Positions 41,207-51,335 are shown, counted from the stretch's first letter. The stretch is 64,000 nt of DNA from Propionibacteriaceae bacterium (GCA_031261485.1 JAISJO010000068.1:1-64000), one strand, 5' to 3'. Numbers and translations: made by a program. Notes: a model not told the origin generated them from the sequence alone.

Positions 41207-43009
41207 CTACAGGGCGAGTTCTCCCGAGAAGGGGTAGAGACGCCGTGACAATGATCGGTCGACAGCCGCCATAAGGTGGCTGATTTCTTCGGCGAACCCA
41301 CTGACGGCAGCGAGGCCGTCCTGGTAACGTTCCTTCTCAGAGGCCAGACGCGCTTCCTCTGTTCGGATGCGCTCGGCAACCTTGGCTATCTCCTCATCCG
41401 CCCATGTGGCTGCCGCGTCCCACTGGTGATAGACGCCATTTGCCAGATCTTTGGCCAGTGTAAGGAACCGTTCACAGTCGGCGTCACTCCATTCCTCGGC
41501 CTTCGTGTAACCCTCACGAGTGCCCAAGATGCCCGACTTCTTCCAGCGATGTCCGTCTTGGTAGACGCGACCGTCCAATGGGTCTGGAGGACCGTAGGAG
41601 TCGGTGGAAGGAGGCTGTCGGGTCAACCGGTCAAAACCTCGAACCGGGACTGGCGATTCGGGGGGTATGTCGAGGTCAAAGACATCTGACCACTTCGGAC
41701 ACTTGCCTTGGATATGCCAGTACCGCGTGTTGTTCCCATAGCCGTTGCTGGTAGAGAAGCGAATCGACAAGAAGTAATCAACATCGCCAATGTGCTCTCG
41801 GTCAACTGATAGGGCGGATGCGCCTCTCCCGCTGGCGTCAACGACGCGAAGGTCGGACACCGTTTTCAGGACGCACGTCGCTCCATCGCGTGCTCTCTGC
41901 TGGGCTTTCTCCAAAACCCGCTTCACGCGCCGCGTGGCATGATCATCGGCCAGGAAATCAGCTTCATCACTTCGAGCCTTCTGGGTGCGGGCAATCGCGG
42001 AGTCTTTCAGGCGCTTGGTCCAGTTCAGGACTTCCTGACGGCGGTCGATCAGCGCGGCGCGGGAGAGGAATTGATCGGCCGAGTCCTGGTCTGGGCCAGC
42101 TGTGGAAAGGTCTGGGGGTTCGCAATTGTCGAATCCGAATTTGCCTGCAGTCTTCAGTAATTCAGTCGCCGCATGCGACAAACGACCGGCCAGGAAGGCA
42201 ATGGATCCAGACTCATTCAGGAGGTCGCTCACCGCATTCTCAAACCCGACGGCGACTGCCGCCAGTACCAACTCGGGAGCCAAGTTGAGTGCTGGGCCGA
42301 TGTACTTGTTCGAGTTGCTGAGTGCGGCGTGGCGGATCAGGAGTTCAGGGTAAGACTCAAGGTCTGTGAGTGCGGATTCGAGAGTCGCCACCGCATCATC
42401 GCGCGACACCGATCCTCGATCCACTTGTGCGCAGAAGAGCAAAAGCGCCCCGGCCTGAAGGGATGGTTCCACTTTGGCGTACTTGACTGCCGACTTGTAT
42501 GCCTGTGCGGCATCCGAGAAGTTGTTGAGCCGCTCGTGTGCGATTCCAAGGTAGAGATGAGCCACCGCTAGATATCTGTCCTGGTGGATGGCCTCACCGA
42601 ATTCGTCCACAGCATCGTCAGCCCAGTCGTTCTGAAGTGCGTAAAGTCCTCTTTCCAGGCGCTCGCGGGCCGCCGTGGCCAGTGGATGTCGCAATGTGTC
42701 CATGATTCCCACGAGAATTGTGGTGTTGTGCGCCAAGGCTGCGACAATCCGGTCATTCATGATTCCGAGGGCAGCGGTTTGGGCAGCCATTGTCCTAATG
42801 ATCGCGCTATTGCCAGAGGCGATTGCTCCAGCGATAGTGTCAGCGCTCGCCGCGATGCTGCCCTGGATATCGTGAGTCTGGCTCGAAATCGCATAGGCAG
42901 CGCTGTCGCCTTGAGTATTGATAGCTGTTACTAGCGCTGCGAGATCCTGATGCACGCGGGACCGCGGGTAGTAGAGGTCGGTGGCAAGGAGCCACTCCTG
43001 AGTGGACAT
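41207..43009 (-). CDS. 600-residue protein with TPR-like segment, function unknown
   Basis: Order of parts: an N-terminal helical segment with a SAIIRTMAAQTAALGIMND coil (40-95), a TPR-like helical region (about 112-180: RLERGLYALQNDWADDAVDEF, IHQDRYLAVAHLYLGIAHERL, FSDAAQAYKSAVKYAKV), a long helical middle (to about 375), then a compact domain with beta-type patterns (DYFLSIRFSTSNGYGNNTRYW, KKSGILGTREGYTKAEEW). Not assigned to any family. It lies alone between the amino-acid importer and the aldo/keto reductase, so it may be an accessory gene. Confidence 0.75.
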   Translation of the reverse strand: MSTQEWLLATDLYYPRSRVHQDLAALVTAINTQGDSAAYAISSQTHDIQGSIAASADTIAGAIASGNSAIIRTMAAQTAALGIMNDRIVAALAHNTTILVGIMDTLRHPLATAARERLERGLYALQNDWADDAVDEFGEAIHQDRYLAVAHLYLGIAHERLNNFSDAAQAYKSAVKYAKVEPSLQAGALLLFCAQVDRGSVSRDDAVATLESALTDLESYPELLIRHAALSNSNKYIGPALNLAPELVLAAVAVGFENAVSDLLNESGSIAFLAGRLSHAATELLKTAGKFGFDNCEPPDLSTAGPDQDSADQFLSRAALIDRRQEVLNWTKRLKDSAIARTQKARSDEADFLADDHATRRVKRVLEKAQQRARDGATCVLKTVSDLRVVDASGRGASALSVDREHIGDVDYFLSIRFSTSNGYGNNTRYWHIQGKCPKWSDVFDLDIPPESPVPVRGFDRLTRQPPSTDSYGPPDPLDGRVYQDGHRWKKSGILGTREGYTKAEEWSDADCERFLTLAKDLANGVYHQWDAAATWADEEIAKVAERIRTEEARLASEKERYQDGLAAVSGFAEEISHLMAAVDRSLSRRLYPFSGELAL

Positions 43010-43131
43010 GGACCAAGCCTAGCGACTGCGTGCGAAATGGCAGAGCATGGACCAGATACTCAGCGCTTCCCATGGCAGACCAGAGGCAAAGGAGTCTTTC
43101 AGCATCCCGACGGCAACTGAGAGTTCTCCCC

Positions 43132-43962
43132 CTACGCGGAAGAGGGAGTGGGGCGGGGCACTGTACCTCTGGGGTCGCTACCGGTGCGGTTGCCACGGTC
43201 GAGGGCGTCGATGGCGGCGAGGTCGGAATCGGTGAGGACCAGGTCGAGTGTTTCCAGGTTTTCGCGCATCCGGGCGGGGCTTACCGTCTTGGGGATGACG
43301 ACGAAGTTCTTGGCCAAGTGCCAGGCGAGGATGACCTGGGCCACGCTCGCTCCGACTCGGGCGGCAATCAACTCCAGAATGGGGATGTCCAGATCGACCG
43401 CGCGTCCGAGTGGCGACCATGATTCGGTGACGATTCCTCGGGCAGTGTTGGCCTCGATGGTGGCTCGATTGGCGAAGGTCGGATGGATTTCGACTTGGTT
43501 GACGGCGGGGACCACACCTGAGTCTTGGAGGTCATCGAGTGTCTCGGCATAGAAGTTGGAGACGCCGATGCTCTTGGCCAGGCCCTGCTCGCGCAAGGTG
43601 ACAAGGGTCTTCCACGCGCTCGCGTACAAGTTCTGCTCGGGGACCGGCCAGTGGATGAGATACAAGTCGACGTACTCCAAACCAAGCTTGTCGAGGGAGG
43701 TCCGCAGAGCCGCCGCAGGGTCGCCGTGGTCGTCATTCCAGAGTTTCGTGGTGACGAAAAGCTCCTCGCGGTCCACTCCGGATTGGCGCAACCCCAGTCC
43801 CACGCCTGCCTCGTTACCGTAAATCGCAGCAGTGTCGATATGTCGATAACCAGTCTCGATTGCCTTCTTGACAAGGGGTGCCGAGTCTTCGTCGGTGATC
43901 TTCCAGGTTCCGAATCCCAATTGCGGGATGGACCGCCCGTCGTTCAGCGTCAAGTGATTCAT
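43132..43962 (-). CDS. aldo/keto reductase
   Basis: 276 residues. The catalytic tetrad is present: Asp43 (YRHIDTA), Tyr48 (IYGNE), Lys73 (TTKLW) and His104 (IHWPVP). NADPH-binding residues are suggested in the C-terminal VIPKTVSPARMRENL. The MNHLTLNDGR start at 43962 has the AAAGGAT site. It reduces aldehydes or ketones, substrate unknown. Similar to 2,5-diketo-D-gluconate reductases of the AKR5 type. Confidence 0.93.
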   Translation of the reverse strand: MNHLTLNDGRSIPQLGFGTWKITDEDSAPLVKKAIETGYRHIDTAAIYGNEAGVGLGLRQSGVDREELFVTTKLWNDDHGDPAAALRTSLDKLGLEYVDLYLIHWPVPEQNLYASAWKTLVTLREQGLAKSIGVSNFYAETLDDLQDSGVVPAVNQVEIHPTFANRATIEANTARGIVTESWSPLGRAVDLDIPILELIAARVGASVAQVILAWHLAKNFVVIPKTVSPARMRENLETLDLVLTDSDLAAIDALDRGNRTGSDPRGTVPRPTPSSA

Positions 43963-44184
43963 GGTTATCCTTTCGTTGCTTTCAGTGTAACCGCGACCTG
44001 GTGGGCCGGCCTCGCACCGAACCACCCTTCGGGCAGCAGGGGTTCATTGTCCCGCACACCGCGACTTCGGGCAGCGCAGCCTTCGTCGGACAATGACGAA
44101 AGGGGGGTTCAACCCCTGGTCAGCCGCAAGACGTACAACGGCACCAGGAGCTACACTGAATCAGCCACCGAGACAAGGAGAACC

Positions 44185-44856
44185 ATGTCCAACCCGTACC
44201 CGACGAATCCGACTCCCGCCACTCCCCAGAAGCAGCCGTCGCGCACTGGTGGGATTCTCACAGCTCTCGCTGGCGTGGCCATCATCGTCATCGTCATCGC
44301 CGTCTCGATTGCGACCGGCTACTTGTTCTGGTACATCGGTATCGTGGGCATCATCTTGGTGTTCACAGGTTTGAAGCAGTTGCTCTCCAAGAAAGCGCCC
44401 GTACAACCTCCGGCACAGTACCTCGCCGCGCCACAGGGGTACGCTCCGCAAGCTCAGCCCTATCCGCCGCAGGACCCGGCTCAGACGTACCCCCAGGGAT
44501 ACGCACCCGTGCCACAGGCCTACCCTCAGGGATACGTCCCGCAGCAGGGGTACGCCCCGCAGCCTGCCGCGCCTCAAGGTTATGCACCGCAATATGGTCA
44601 AGCCCCCGTCGCTGGACTAGTCCCGCAGTACGACCAAGTCCCGCAGTACACCCAGCCCCCGCAGTACGACCAAGTCCCGCCGACCTCGCCTTACGCTCCC
44701 GTTGACCCTGTCGCAGCGGCTGCACCGACGTACACCCCGGCACCGGTTGCACCCACGTACACTCCAGCACCGGCTGCCCCTGTGGCTCCCGCCCCACCGA
44801 CCTACCCGACCTACCCTGGGTACGACTCCACTCCCGGACAGAACCCGCAAAGCTGA
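44185..44856 (+). CDS. two-TM protein with Pro/Tyr/Gln-rich repeat tail
   Basis: 223 residues. Short Pro/Thr N-terminus, two hydrophobic segments (about 22-66), then a long tail of repeated Pro-Gln-Gly-Tyr-Ala-type units (QGYAP, PQYDQVPQYTQPP), similar to the low-complexity tails of actinobacterial DUF4190 or DUF-type envelope proteins. The ATG at 44185 follows AAGGAG. No catalytic domain; the tail may interact with the cell envelope or with other proteins. Confidence 0.78.
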   Translation: MSNPYPTNPTPATPQKQPSRTGGILTALAGVAIIVIVIAVSIATGYLFWYIGIVGIILVFTGLKQLLSKKAPVQPPAQYLAAPQGYAPQAQPYPPQDPAQTYPQGYAPVPQAYPQGYVPQQGYAPQPAAPQGYAPQYGQAPVAGLVPQYDQVPQYTQPPQYDQVPPTSPYAPVDPVAAAAPTYTPAPVAPTYTPAPAAPVAPAPPTYPTYPGYDSTPGQNPQS

Positions 44857-44926
44857 TCTGACAAGCACAAACCCTGGCCTCCCACACGCCTGCGACTGTC
44901 GCTGCCTGGGGACGTCTTGCCCGCCC

Positions 44927-45832
44927 TTACTTCTTCTTCGGAGGTTTTCTGCCCAGTCCGGCTCGCCAGTCTTCCTCGAGGGGAGGCAGAAGCAGGAGGT
45001 TGGCCAGACACCAACACGTAGTGACGAACATCCACACAGCGATGGCACCCGAGCCCACGATGACCGCGGTTCTCTCTATATTGTCCGGGCCAATCGAGTT
45101 CACAGTCCAACATATATTGCCCGCGACAATGCCCGTGCTCGCAGCGAGGCAAGCGGTGAACGCAACCAGGATGTCCTTGATGGTGCGGCGGCGGAAACCC
45201 CTGTCAAGCAAGGAGAACTCTTCGGCCGGGAGGTATTGCGGTCGGCGCAACACGGCAAAGACAGCGACAATGGCAGTAAGTAGTACGACGCCCAGGAGTT
45301 TGAGCAGGGGATAGGTGTACCCCCAGGCGGCGAAGGGCGAACGGGTCGCCCATTGGGTATGCCCATCTTTGACCCAGACAACAAGGTAGGACACTTGGTC
45401 GAAGGTTGCTTCGCGTTGCGCGTACCACACGATCACACCGAGGACTGCGACGATCAACAGACTCACGACGATAAGCCGCGTGGGCAGGTAAACGGATAGG
45501 TGTCGTTTGACGCGAGGTCCAGACGGGCGGGCCAGTGCGGCGAAATCCAACGCGACCAGGCCGATGATGACGATGAACGACCACACCGCCGGGGCAAGCA
45601 AGGCGGTGGCGAAATCCAGTTGATTCTTGAGGAGAAGAAAAACCGTAGTCGCAGCTATGAAAACGATGCCGATACGAATCCAGCGGATGTAGCGGTCCGT
45701 CCGCGCCAACCCCTCGTATCCTTCAACGCGGCCTCGTTTGCGACGGGAGTACCACACACTCATTGTGACGAGGACGACCACGAGCACGAAGGCGGACGCG
45801 ATCCATGCCATCACAAGGGTGGTCGTTGACAT
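44927..45832 (-). CDS. multi-pass membrane protein of unknown function
   Basis: 301 residues with about seven hydrophobic segments: MSTTTLVMAWIASAFVLVVV, then others near 50, 75, 120, 165, 215 and 245. Charged cytosolic loops separate them, with a Lys-rich end (GRKPPKKK). No recognisable family motif. ATG preceded by AGGAGA. It is on the strand opposite to its neighbour at 44185 and upstream of argS on the same strand, but gaps on both sides suggest it is transcribed alone. Confidence 0.7.
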   Translation of the reverse strand: MSTTTLVMAWIASAFVLVVVLVTMSVWYSRRKRGRVEGYEGLARTDRYIRWIRIGIVFIAATTVFLLLKNQLDFATALLAPAVWSFIVIIGLVALDFAALARPSGPRVKRHLSVYLPTRLIVVSLLIVAVLGVIVWYAQREATFDQVSYLVVWVKDGHTQWATRSPFAAWGYTYPLLKLLGVVLLTAIVAVFAVLRRPQYLPAEEFSLLDRGFRRRTIKDILVAFTACLAASTGIVAGNICWTVNSIGPDNIERTAVIVGSGAIAVWMFVTTCWCLANLLLLPPLEEDWRAGLGRKPPKKK

Positions 45833-45937
45833 CCTGGTCTCCTGCCGACTTAGGAGTCAGTATAAACGGTTACCTTAGACCACACCACTCATTGCTATTT
45901 CTTGTAAGAGTGTGGGCGGGACCGGCGAAAAGGCGGC

Positions 45938-47584
45938 TCACATGCGTTCGGGGGCGGTGATGCCCAGCAGTCCTAACCCGACAGCGAGAGTCTTCTGCGT
46001 CGCGCGGCACAGGACCAAGCGGGACGCCCGAACCTCCCCTTCCGATTTCAGCACAGGGCACTGCTCGTAGAAGGTGGACAGCTGTGTGGCCAATTCGAAG
46101 AGGTAAAGGCACAACTTGTGCGGCTGGAGGCTGGCCACGACCTCGGCGACCGTGTCGGGAAAACGAGTGAGCAAGAGGGCGAGGGTCTGCTCTGCGAGTT
46201 CGGCCAGGATAGATATAGTCGCTGTCGTGTCAACAACAATGTCCCCATCTGCTTCGGCTCGGCGCAGGATCTGAGAGACGCGCGCGTGTGCATATTGGAG
46301 GTACGGCCCGGTGTCGCCTGTCGTGGCGACCATGCGATTCAGGTCGAAGACGTAGTCCTTGTGGAGGGCGTTGCTGAGGTCGGCGTACTTCACAGCGGCC
46401 ATCGCCACGTCGGGGGCAGCGACCTCTTCTGCGGCGTCGAGGAGGGTGTCGAGGGTCACCGCCTTGCCGTCGCGGGTCTTGAACATCTTGCCGTCCGAAC
46501 CCAGGACCGAGCCGAATCCGACGTGTTCCGCCTTGACTGTATCCGGTAGCCAGCCAGCCATTTTCGCCACAGCGAAGACCTGCGCGAAGTGGTGGGCTTG
46601 CGGTGAGCCGACGACATAAATGAGGCGTGTGGCCTTGAGGTCGTTGAGGCGGTAACGGATGGCAGCCAGGTCAGTGGCAGCATAACCGAATCCCCCGTCA
46701 GACTTGCGCACGATGAGGGGCGTCTCATCACCAGGCACGAACACGCACAATGCTCCCTGGTCCACGACGGCAATTCCCCGCTGTTCCAAGTCTTCGGCCA
46801 CGGAGGCCAGCATGGGGTTGTACATGGATTCGCCAGCGAGGTCTTCGTCGGTGAGCAGGACGCCCAGCCGCGCATAGGCGCGGTTGAATCCTGCCTTGGA
46901 CACATCGATCAGCGCCTGCCAGATGGTTCGGGTCTGTGGGTCCCCGGACTGGAGTGCGACCACCCGCAATCGGGCAGCCTCAGCGAATGCTTCATCCTCG
47001 CGGAAATGGACTTGGGCCCGTTTGTACAACTCAACTGACGTGTCCAGGGTCAGAGTCGTGGCGTCGATGCCCTCGAAGAGGATCTGCTCGACGAGCATGC
47101 CGAACTGTGTGCCCCAGTCTCCAATGTGATTTTGGGGGATGACTTCGTTGCCTCCTGCTCGCAAGACGCGGACGAGGCAATCACCAATGATGGTGCTGCG
47201 CAAGTTGCCGACGTGCATGGGCTTGGCGACATTCGGCGCAGAATAATCCACGATCACCTTGTCAGGGGACTCTTCCTGCTCGATGCCGTTGTGGGGGTCG
47301 GCCAATTGGTCGGTCACTGCTGTGGCGAGCACGTCCATCTTTACTCGAATATTGATGAATCCCGGTCCCGCGATCTCCAGGGGCTCGGCGATGTCGGACA
47401 CGTCCACAGCTTCGATGATCTCGGCAGCCACGTCGCGCGGTTTGCGCCCTTGCTCGTTGGCAAGGCGAAGGGCCACGTTGCATTGGTAGTGCCCGAAAGC
47501 CGCCTTGGTCGCGGGCCGCAGTTCAGGGTCGATACCGGTGACTGCCTGGAAGCGGGAGGACAGGAGCGCAGGAATGGAAGACAT
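45938..47584 (-). CDS. argS: arginyl-tRNA synthetase
   Basis: 548 residues, normal length. It charges tRNA-Arg. The N-terminal domain precedes the class I HIGH-type motif HVGN (in APNVAKPMHVGNLRST). The KMSKS equivalent is degenerate (KMFKTRDGK), as in most ArgRS of this group, and the C-terminal DALR anticodon domain is present (YLQYAHARVSQILRR, then the helical end). The ATG at 47584 starts MSSIPALLSS. Confidence 0.97.
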   Translation of the reverse strand: MSSIPALLSSRFQAVTGIDPELRPATKAAFGHYQCNVALRLANEQGRKPRDVAAEIIEAVDVSDIAEPLEIAGPGFINIRVKMDVLATAVTDQLADPHNGIEQEESPDKVIVDYSAPNVAKPMHVGNLRSTIIGDCLVRVLRAGGNEVIPQNHIGDWGTQFGMLVEQILFEGIDATTLTLDTSVELYKRAQVHFREDEAFAEAARLRVVALQSGDPQTRTIWQALIDVSKAGFNRAYARLGVLLTDEDLAGESMYNPMLASVAEDLEQRGIAVVDQGALCVFVPGDETPLIVRKSDGGFGYAATDLAAIRYRLNDLKATRLIYVVGSPQAHHFAQVFAVAKMAGWLPDTVKAEHVGFGSVLGSDGKMFKTRDGKAVTLDTLLDAAEEVAAPDVAMAAVKYADLSNALHKDYVFDLNRMVATTGDTGPYLQYAHARVSQILRRAEADGDIVVDTTATISILAELAEQTLALLLTRFPDTVAEVVASLQPHKLCLYLFELATQLSTFYEQCPVLKSEGEVRASRLVLCRATQKTLAVGLGLLGITAPERM

Positions 47585-47646
47585 GGGTACATTCTTCCAC
47601 GAGTGTGGTAGGGATTTGGGTCGCGTCGGTTTGGTACGCTCGGAGC

Positions 47647-48564
47647 ATGAGCGTCAAGGTGCGGGTACCGGGCAAGGTCAACCTTGCCCTGCGCGTGGGC
47701 GCGCGTCGGGAGGATGGATACCACGAACTCGCCACCATCTTTCAGGCTGTTTCCTTGTACGACGAGGTCGAGGCTTCGCTTGGGGAGGGCGTGACATGCG
47801 AGATGCTCGGCACACAAGCCCATCTCGTTCAGGTCGGTGACAACAATCTGGCAGTCCGGGCGGCATGCCTGCTGGCTGAGCGTTTCAACGTGACCGACGG
47901 TGTACATCTGGTCATTGACAAGCGGATTCCCGTGGCGGGCGGGATGGCGGGCGGCTCGGCCGATGCCGCTGCGGCCTTGCTTGCGTGTGCACGACTGTGG
48001 GGCGTGGATGCGTCATTCGAGGACTTGGTGTCGCTGGGTGCGACGCTCGGTGCGGATGTGCCCTTTGCGCTGATGGGAGGTTGCGCCTTGGGGCAGGGGC
48101 GTGGTGAGGTCTTGACACCGGTTCTGAGCCGAGGCACGTACTCCTGGGTCCTCGCCTTTGCGCATCAGGGTTTGTCAACCCCCGCAGTGTTCAGGACTTT
48201 GGACGATATGCAGGAACGTGTGCCCGAGTCCATGAGGCTCGCTTCCCATCCTCCCATGCCCGCTGATGTGATGAGGGCGCTCACGACAGGCGACCCGACG
48301 ATCCTTGCCCCCACCCTCGTCAATGACCTCCATGCCCCAGCCCTCGCTCTTGCCCCCAGCCTGGCCACGACTATTCGTGCTGGTCAGGAGGCTGGCGCCT
48401 TGGCGGCTCTGCTGTCGGGCTCCGGACCAACTATCGCATTCCTTGTCAGCGATGAGTATGCAGCAACAGACTTGGCGGTCAATCTCTCGTCCCAGGGTGT
48501 GGCCCGCGAGGTGCGTGTGGTCAGCGGCCCTGTTTCTGGCGCGACGGTTATTGAGGAGAAGTAG
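47647..48564 (+). CDS. ispE: 4-diphosphocytidyl-2-C-methyl-D-erythritol kinase
   Basis: 305 residues. GHMP kinase of the non-mevalonate (MEP) isoprenoid path: phosphorylates CDP-ME using ATP. The motif PVAGGMAGGSADAAAALLA (about 95-113) binds the phosphates. The start MSVKVRVPGKVNLALRVG gives the usual KVNLAL motif. It is on the opposite strand to argS, in divergent orientation, with about 60 bp between. Confidence 0.95.
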   Translation: MSVKVRVPGKVNLALRVGARREDGYHELATIFQAVSLYDEVEASLGEGVTCEMLGTQAHLVQVGDNNLAVRAACLLAERFNVTDGVHLVIDKRIPVAGGMAGGSADAAAALLACARLWGVDASFEDLVSLGATLGADVPFALMGGCALGQGRGEVLTPVLSRGTYSWVLAFAHQGLSTPAVFRTLDDMQERVPESMRLASHPPMPADVMRALTTGDPTILAPTLVNDLHAPALALAPSLATTIRAGQEAGALAALLSGSGPTIAFLVSDEYAATDLAVNLSSQGVAREVRVVSGPVSGATVIEEK

Positions 48565-48783
48565 TTGCACGAATGAGCCGACCGACAACTCGACCCTTCC
48601 GGCGCACCGATATACCAACCCTTCTTCAGCGAGGGCAAGACTGATCAATTTTCGATGTCATCCTGCGACTGGACGCACGTTGACGGCCCACGTGGCCTAG
48701 GCCAAATTACCCGCGTAAGAGCCCGTTTCGATTACCAAAAGAAAATACACTATTATGTGAAAACACGATGAAAGCGGGAACCC

Positions 48784-51291
48784 ATGCCTGAATCATTCAT
48801 CCCATTTCGCCAGCAGATTGAGCAAGCCCTCAACTTCGCTCAAGATGGCATCGGCAGCCACTTTGTTGGCCTGCCCTTTTCTGGTCGTTCTGAGTTGCTT
48901 GAAAGTATTACGCGCGGCTTGAAAGAGCGCGGGCGCACTGTCCTTGCGTTGAGTGGCAACGCCGCCTGGCAAAACCAGCCGATGGCGGCGTTCGCCAATA
49001 CGCCACTGTCCTTCTTGGCTGAGGCCGGGAGACGATGGCATGTCCCTCCTGGTGCGGCGACGGAGGCTGGCGCTCCCGATCCAGTCGAGGCGATTTCGTC
49101 ATTGTCCAATCATTTGGTCATTGTGGCCACTCAGGCTGATTTGCTGGACCGCCACACTATTGGTGCGATCACTGCGGCTCATCAGGCCCACGGCTTTGTC
49201 GTCATCACGAGCAGCAGTCCGTCCGTCTTCCACCCGGGCACCCTCATGGCGAATGTGAATAAGGCCATCAGGGTTAATATGCCGACTCTGACGATGCGAG
49301 GCGCGGACGCTGTCATCGTCGATATCTTGGGCGAACCGCTGGAATCGAGAGGTGTGGCAGCGATCACCCGAGCGTGTGGTGGGCTGTATGGACTGATTCG
49401 CTCGGTGACCATCGTCGGCAAACAGACACAGTCCCTTGTGCCTATTGGCAATCGATGGCGCGCGGTGGGACCACTCTGGTCGCCTATGCTCAGTGGCATC
49501 GCCCAGTCATTCGTCGCTTCCTTCGATGAGCCGACCCTTGAAGCGGCGACTGCTTTGGCCCTGGCTGGAATGGTGCTGCCCGAGAACGCCGATGGGCTGG
49601 TTTCGCCTGACCAACTGCGGATTCTGACCGAGTCAGGAGTCATACAGTTCCAGGACAGTCTCCCAGGCTCTCCCTTCGCCCTACACCCGCCACTCTTGGC
49701 CACCTATCTGCGTGAGCGGGTCAAGAATGCGTCTGGCAGCAGTATTACTGTGCCAGATGGAGTGACCAAACTTCTGGACGCTTGGCGGGCCGACAAGACT
49801 GCACAGACCGCGCTACCGCTGTGGCAAGCCATGCGGCGCGGAGTGCGTCCTGACCATGAGATCGATCAGGTGATGAGAGGGACCACCAGGTATGGCGACG
49901 ATCTCCTGTCGGGCAAGTTCATGTGGTGGAAGGCGCTGTGGATAGAGGGGTATGCCCAAGACTCGAAGGCCGCTGAGGCTCTCGTTGACGAAGCGCTGCC
50001 GAACATGCCGCACTATCGTTCTCTCCTGCGTGCGGCAAAGGCGAGAGTTCGCTTTATCAGCAATCGTCCGATTGATCCCAATGATTTGCAGATGCCTGGT
50101 CCGGACGAAGACCCGTACACCCTGCTCCCCATCACGTCCCTGACTGTCGAGGCTGCGATTGCCGCTGGCCTGACCTTCCAAGCCGACGCTGCCCTGGAGG
50201 GGTTCAGCGATCTTGTTGAGGCTCACATCAAGGACGCAGGTGACATCTTCGTCCATTTGTCGGCCTATTTGCCGGTTCTCAACCGGATCTTGGCTGGCGA
50301 CTTGGATCGGGGCATCACAGACGGATTGCTCGCTATGCGCAGGATCGATCAGCGGGCGTCTCTGCGCGGTCCCGCTGTCGCTTACGCGGTCATGCTTGGG
50401 CACTTGGTAGCCGGTCGCTTCGGTGCGGCCAGCACGATGTTCGAAAAGTGCATCTCATTGTCGGCGCCAGTGGCGATTGATGATCTGTTTTCATTTGGAG
50501 CGCACATCGCCTTGCTACAGGGTGACAGAGAGTACGCCCTCTCTCTGATGTCACGCTGGGACACCTCGCCTGCCGGGGCCGGTGAGGGTTCTTACGTTGC
50601 CTATTCCCGAGCACCGGGGATGGCACCCGAGCCTGTGCGTGTCCTGACCAATCCCAATATCAGTGACGCCGAAAGATGCGCACAGGGGTGGGACTTGGTC
50701 CTGACTCATCTCAACGGAGGCCACGTCAGTTCTGCCATGTTCATGGCGATTCAGGCTGTTTATTACGGACCATGCCCAGAGGCTGTCGGCCCCATAACGC
50801 AAGCTCTGACGACGATTGAAAGTCCCATGATCATCGAGCTGACGCGCCTCGTCTTGGCTGCCAACGATGGAGACATCCCCGCCCTGGACCAGGCTATTGC
50901 GGAGATGTCCACTCATCATTGGATGCTCTTTGCCATACGCGGCCAAGTGGCCAAGGCGCTCTTGCTCTATCGCCAAGGGGAGAGCGTTGCCGGTGCTCTG
51001 GCCGCTCACTATGCCTGGAAGTTGGCCGGCTCCGAAGCCGTCAACGGTATGGGCATTTTCGAGCCCATTGCGAAGCAAGTCGGCTTGTCTCACCGGGAGT
51101 ACGAGGTGATCGACTTGGTGGCCCAAGGCATGACCGCTGCCGAGGCTGCGGGGCGGTTGTACCTCAGCACACGCACGGTGGAGACTCATCTGCGCAATAT
51201 CACCACCAAGACCGGAATCTCTCATCGGGACAACCTCATTGAGGCCGTCAGAACTTGGCTGCACGAAGTCAGACAGACCCCTAGGGCCTGA
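48784..51291 (+). CDS. large LuxR-family transcriptional regulator (LAL-type)
   Basis: 835 residues. The N-terminal ATPase-like domain has a P-loop-like GLPFSGRSEL in which the usual Lys is Arg, so nucleotide binding may be altered. A long helical middle follows. The C-terminal LuxR helix-turn-helix (VGLSHREYEVIDLVAQGMTA, AAGRLYLSTRTVETHLRNI) is canonical. A -10-like TATTAT is at 48751-48756, with TTCGAT 18 bp upstream. LAL regulators often control sugar use or secondary metabolism; target genes are not evident. Confidence 0.9.
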   Translation: MPESFIPFRQQIEQALNFAQDGIGSHFVGLPFSGRSELLESITRGLKERGRTVLALSGNAAWQNQPMAAFANTPLSFLAEAGRRWHVPPGAATEAGAPDPVEAISSLSNHLVIVATQADLLDRHTIGAITAAHQAHGFVVITSSSPSVFHPGTLMANVNKAIRVNMPTLTMRGADAVIVDILGEPLESRGVAAITRACGGLYGLIRSVTIVGKQTQSLVPIGNRWRAVGPLWSPMLSGIAQSFVASFDEPTLEAATALALAGMVLPENADGLVSPDQLRILTESGVIQFQDSLPGSPFALHPPLLATYLRERVKNASGSSITVPDGVTKLLDAWRADKTAQTALPLWQAMRRGVRPDHEIDQVMRGTTRYGDDLLSGKFMWWKALWIEGYAQDSKAAEALVDEALPNMPHYRSLLRAAKARVRFISNRPIDPNDLQMPGPDEDPYTLLPITSLTVEAAIAAGLTFQADAALEGFSDLVEAHIKDAGDIFVHLSAYLPVLNRILAGDLDRGITDGLLAMRRIDQRASLRGPAVAYAVMLGHLVAGRFGAASTMFEKCISLSAPVAIDDLFSFGAHIALLQGDREYALSLMSRWDTSPAGAGEGSYVAYSRAPGMAPEPVRVLTNPNISDAERCAQGWDLVLTHLNGGHVSSAMFMAIQAVYYGPCPEAVGPITQALTTIESPMIIELTRLVLAANDGDIPALDQAIAEMSTHHWMLFAIRGQVAKALLLYRQGESVAGALAAHYAWKLAGSEAVNGMGIFEPIAKQVGLSHREYEVIDLVAQGMTAAEAAGRLYLSTRTVETHLRNITTKTGISHRDNLIEAVRTWLHEVRQTPRA

Positions 51292-51335
51292 CACTGTTGA
51301 GTGCCAGGCCCCAGGGCTGTGTGATAGCAGCGGGA

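Noticed and set aside
44045-44095. CATTGTCC/GGACAATG inverted pair as terminator or tRNA
   Set aside because: The 35-nt loop is long, no T-run follows, and tRNA landmarks are lacking.
48655-48690. Another REP-like copy
   Set aside because: GTCATCCTGCG is shared, but the second half diverges and no CACTGAT motif follows.
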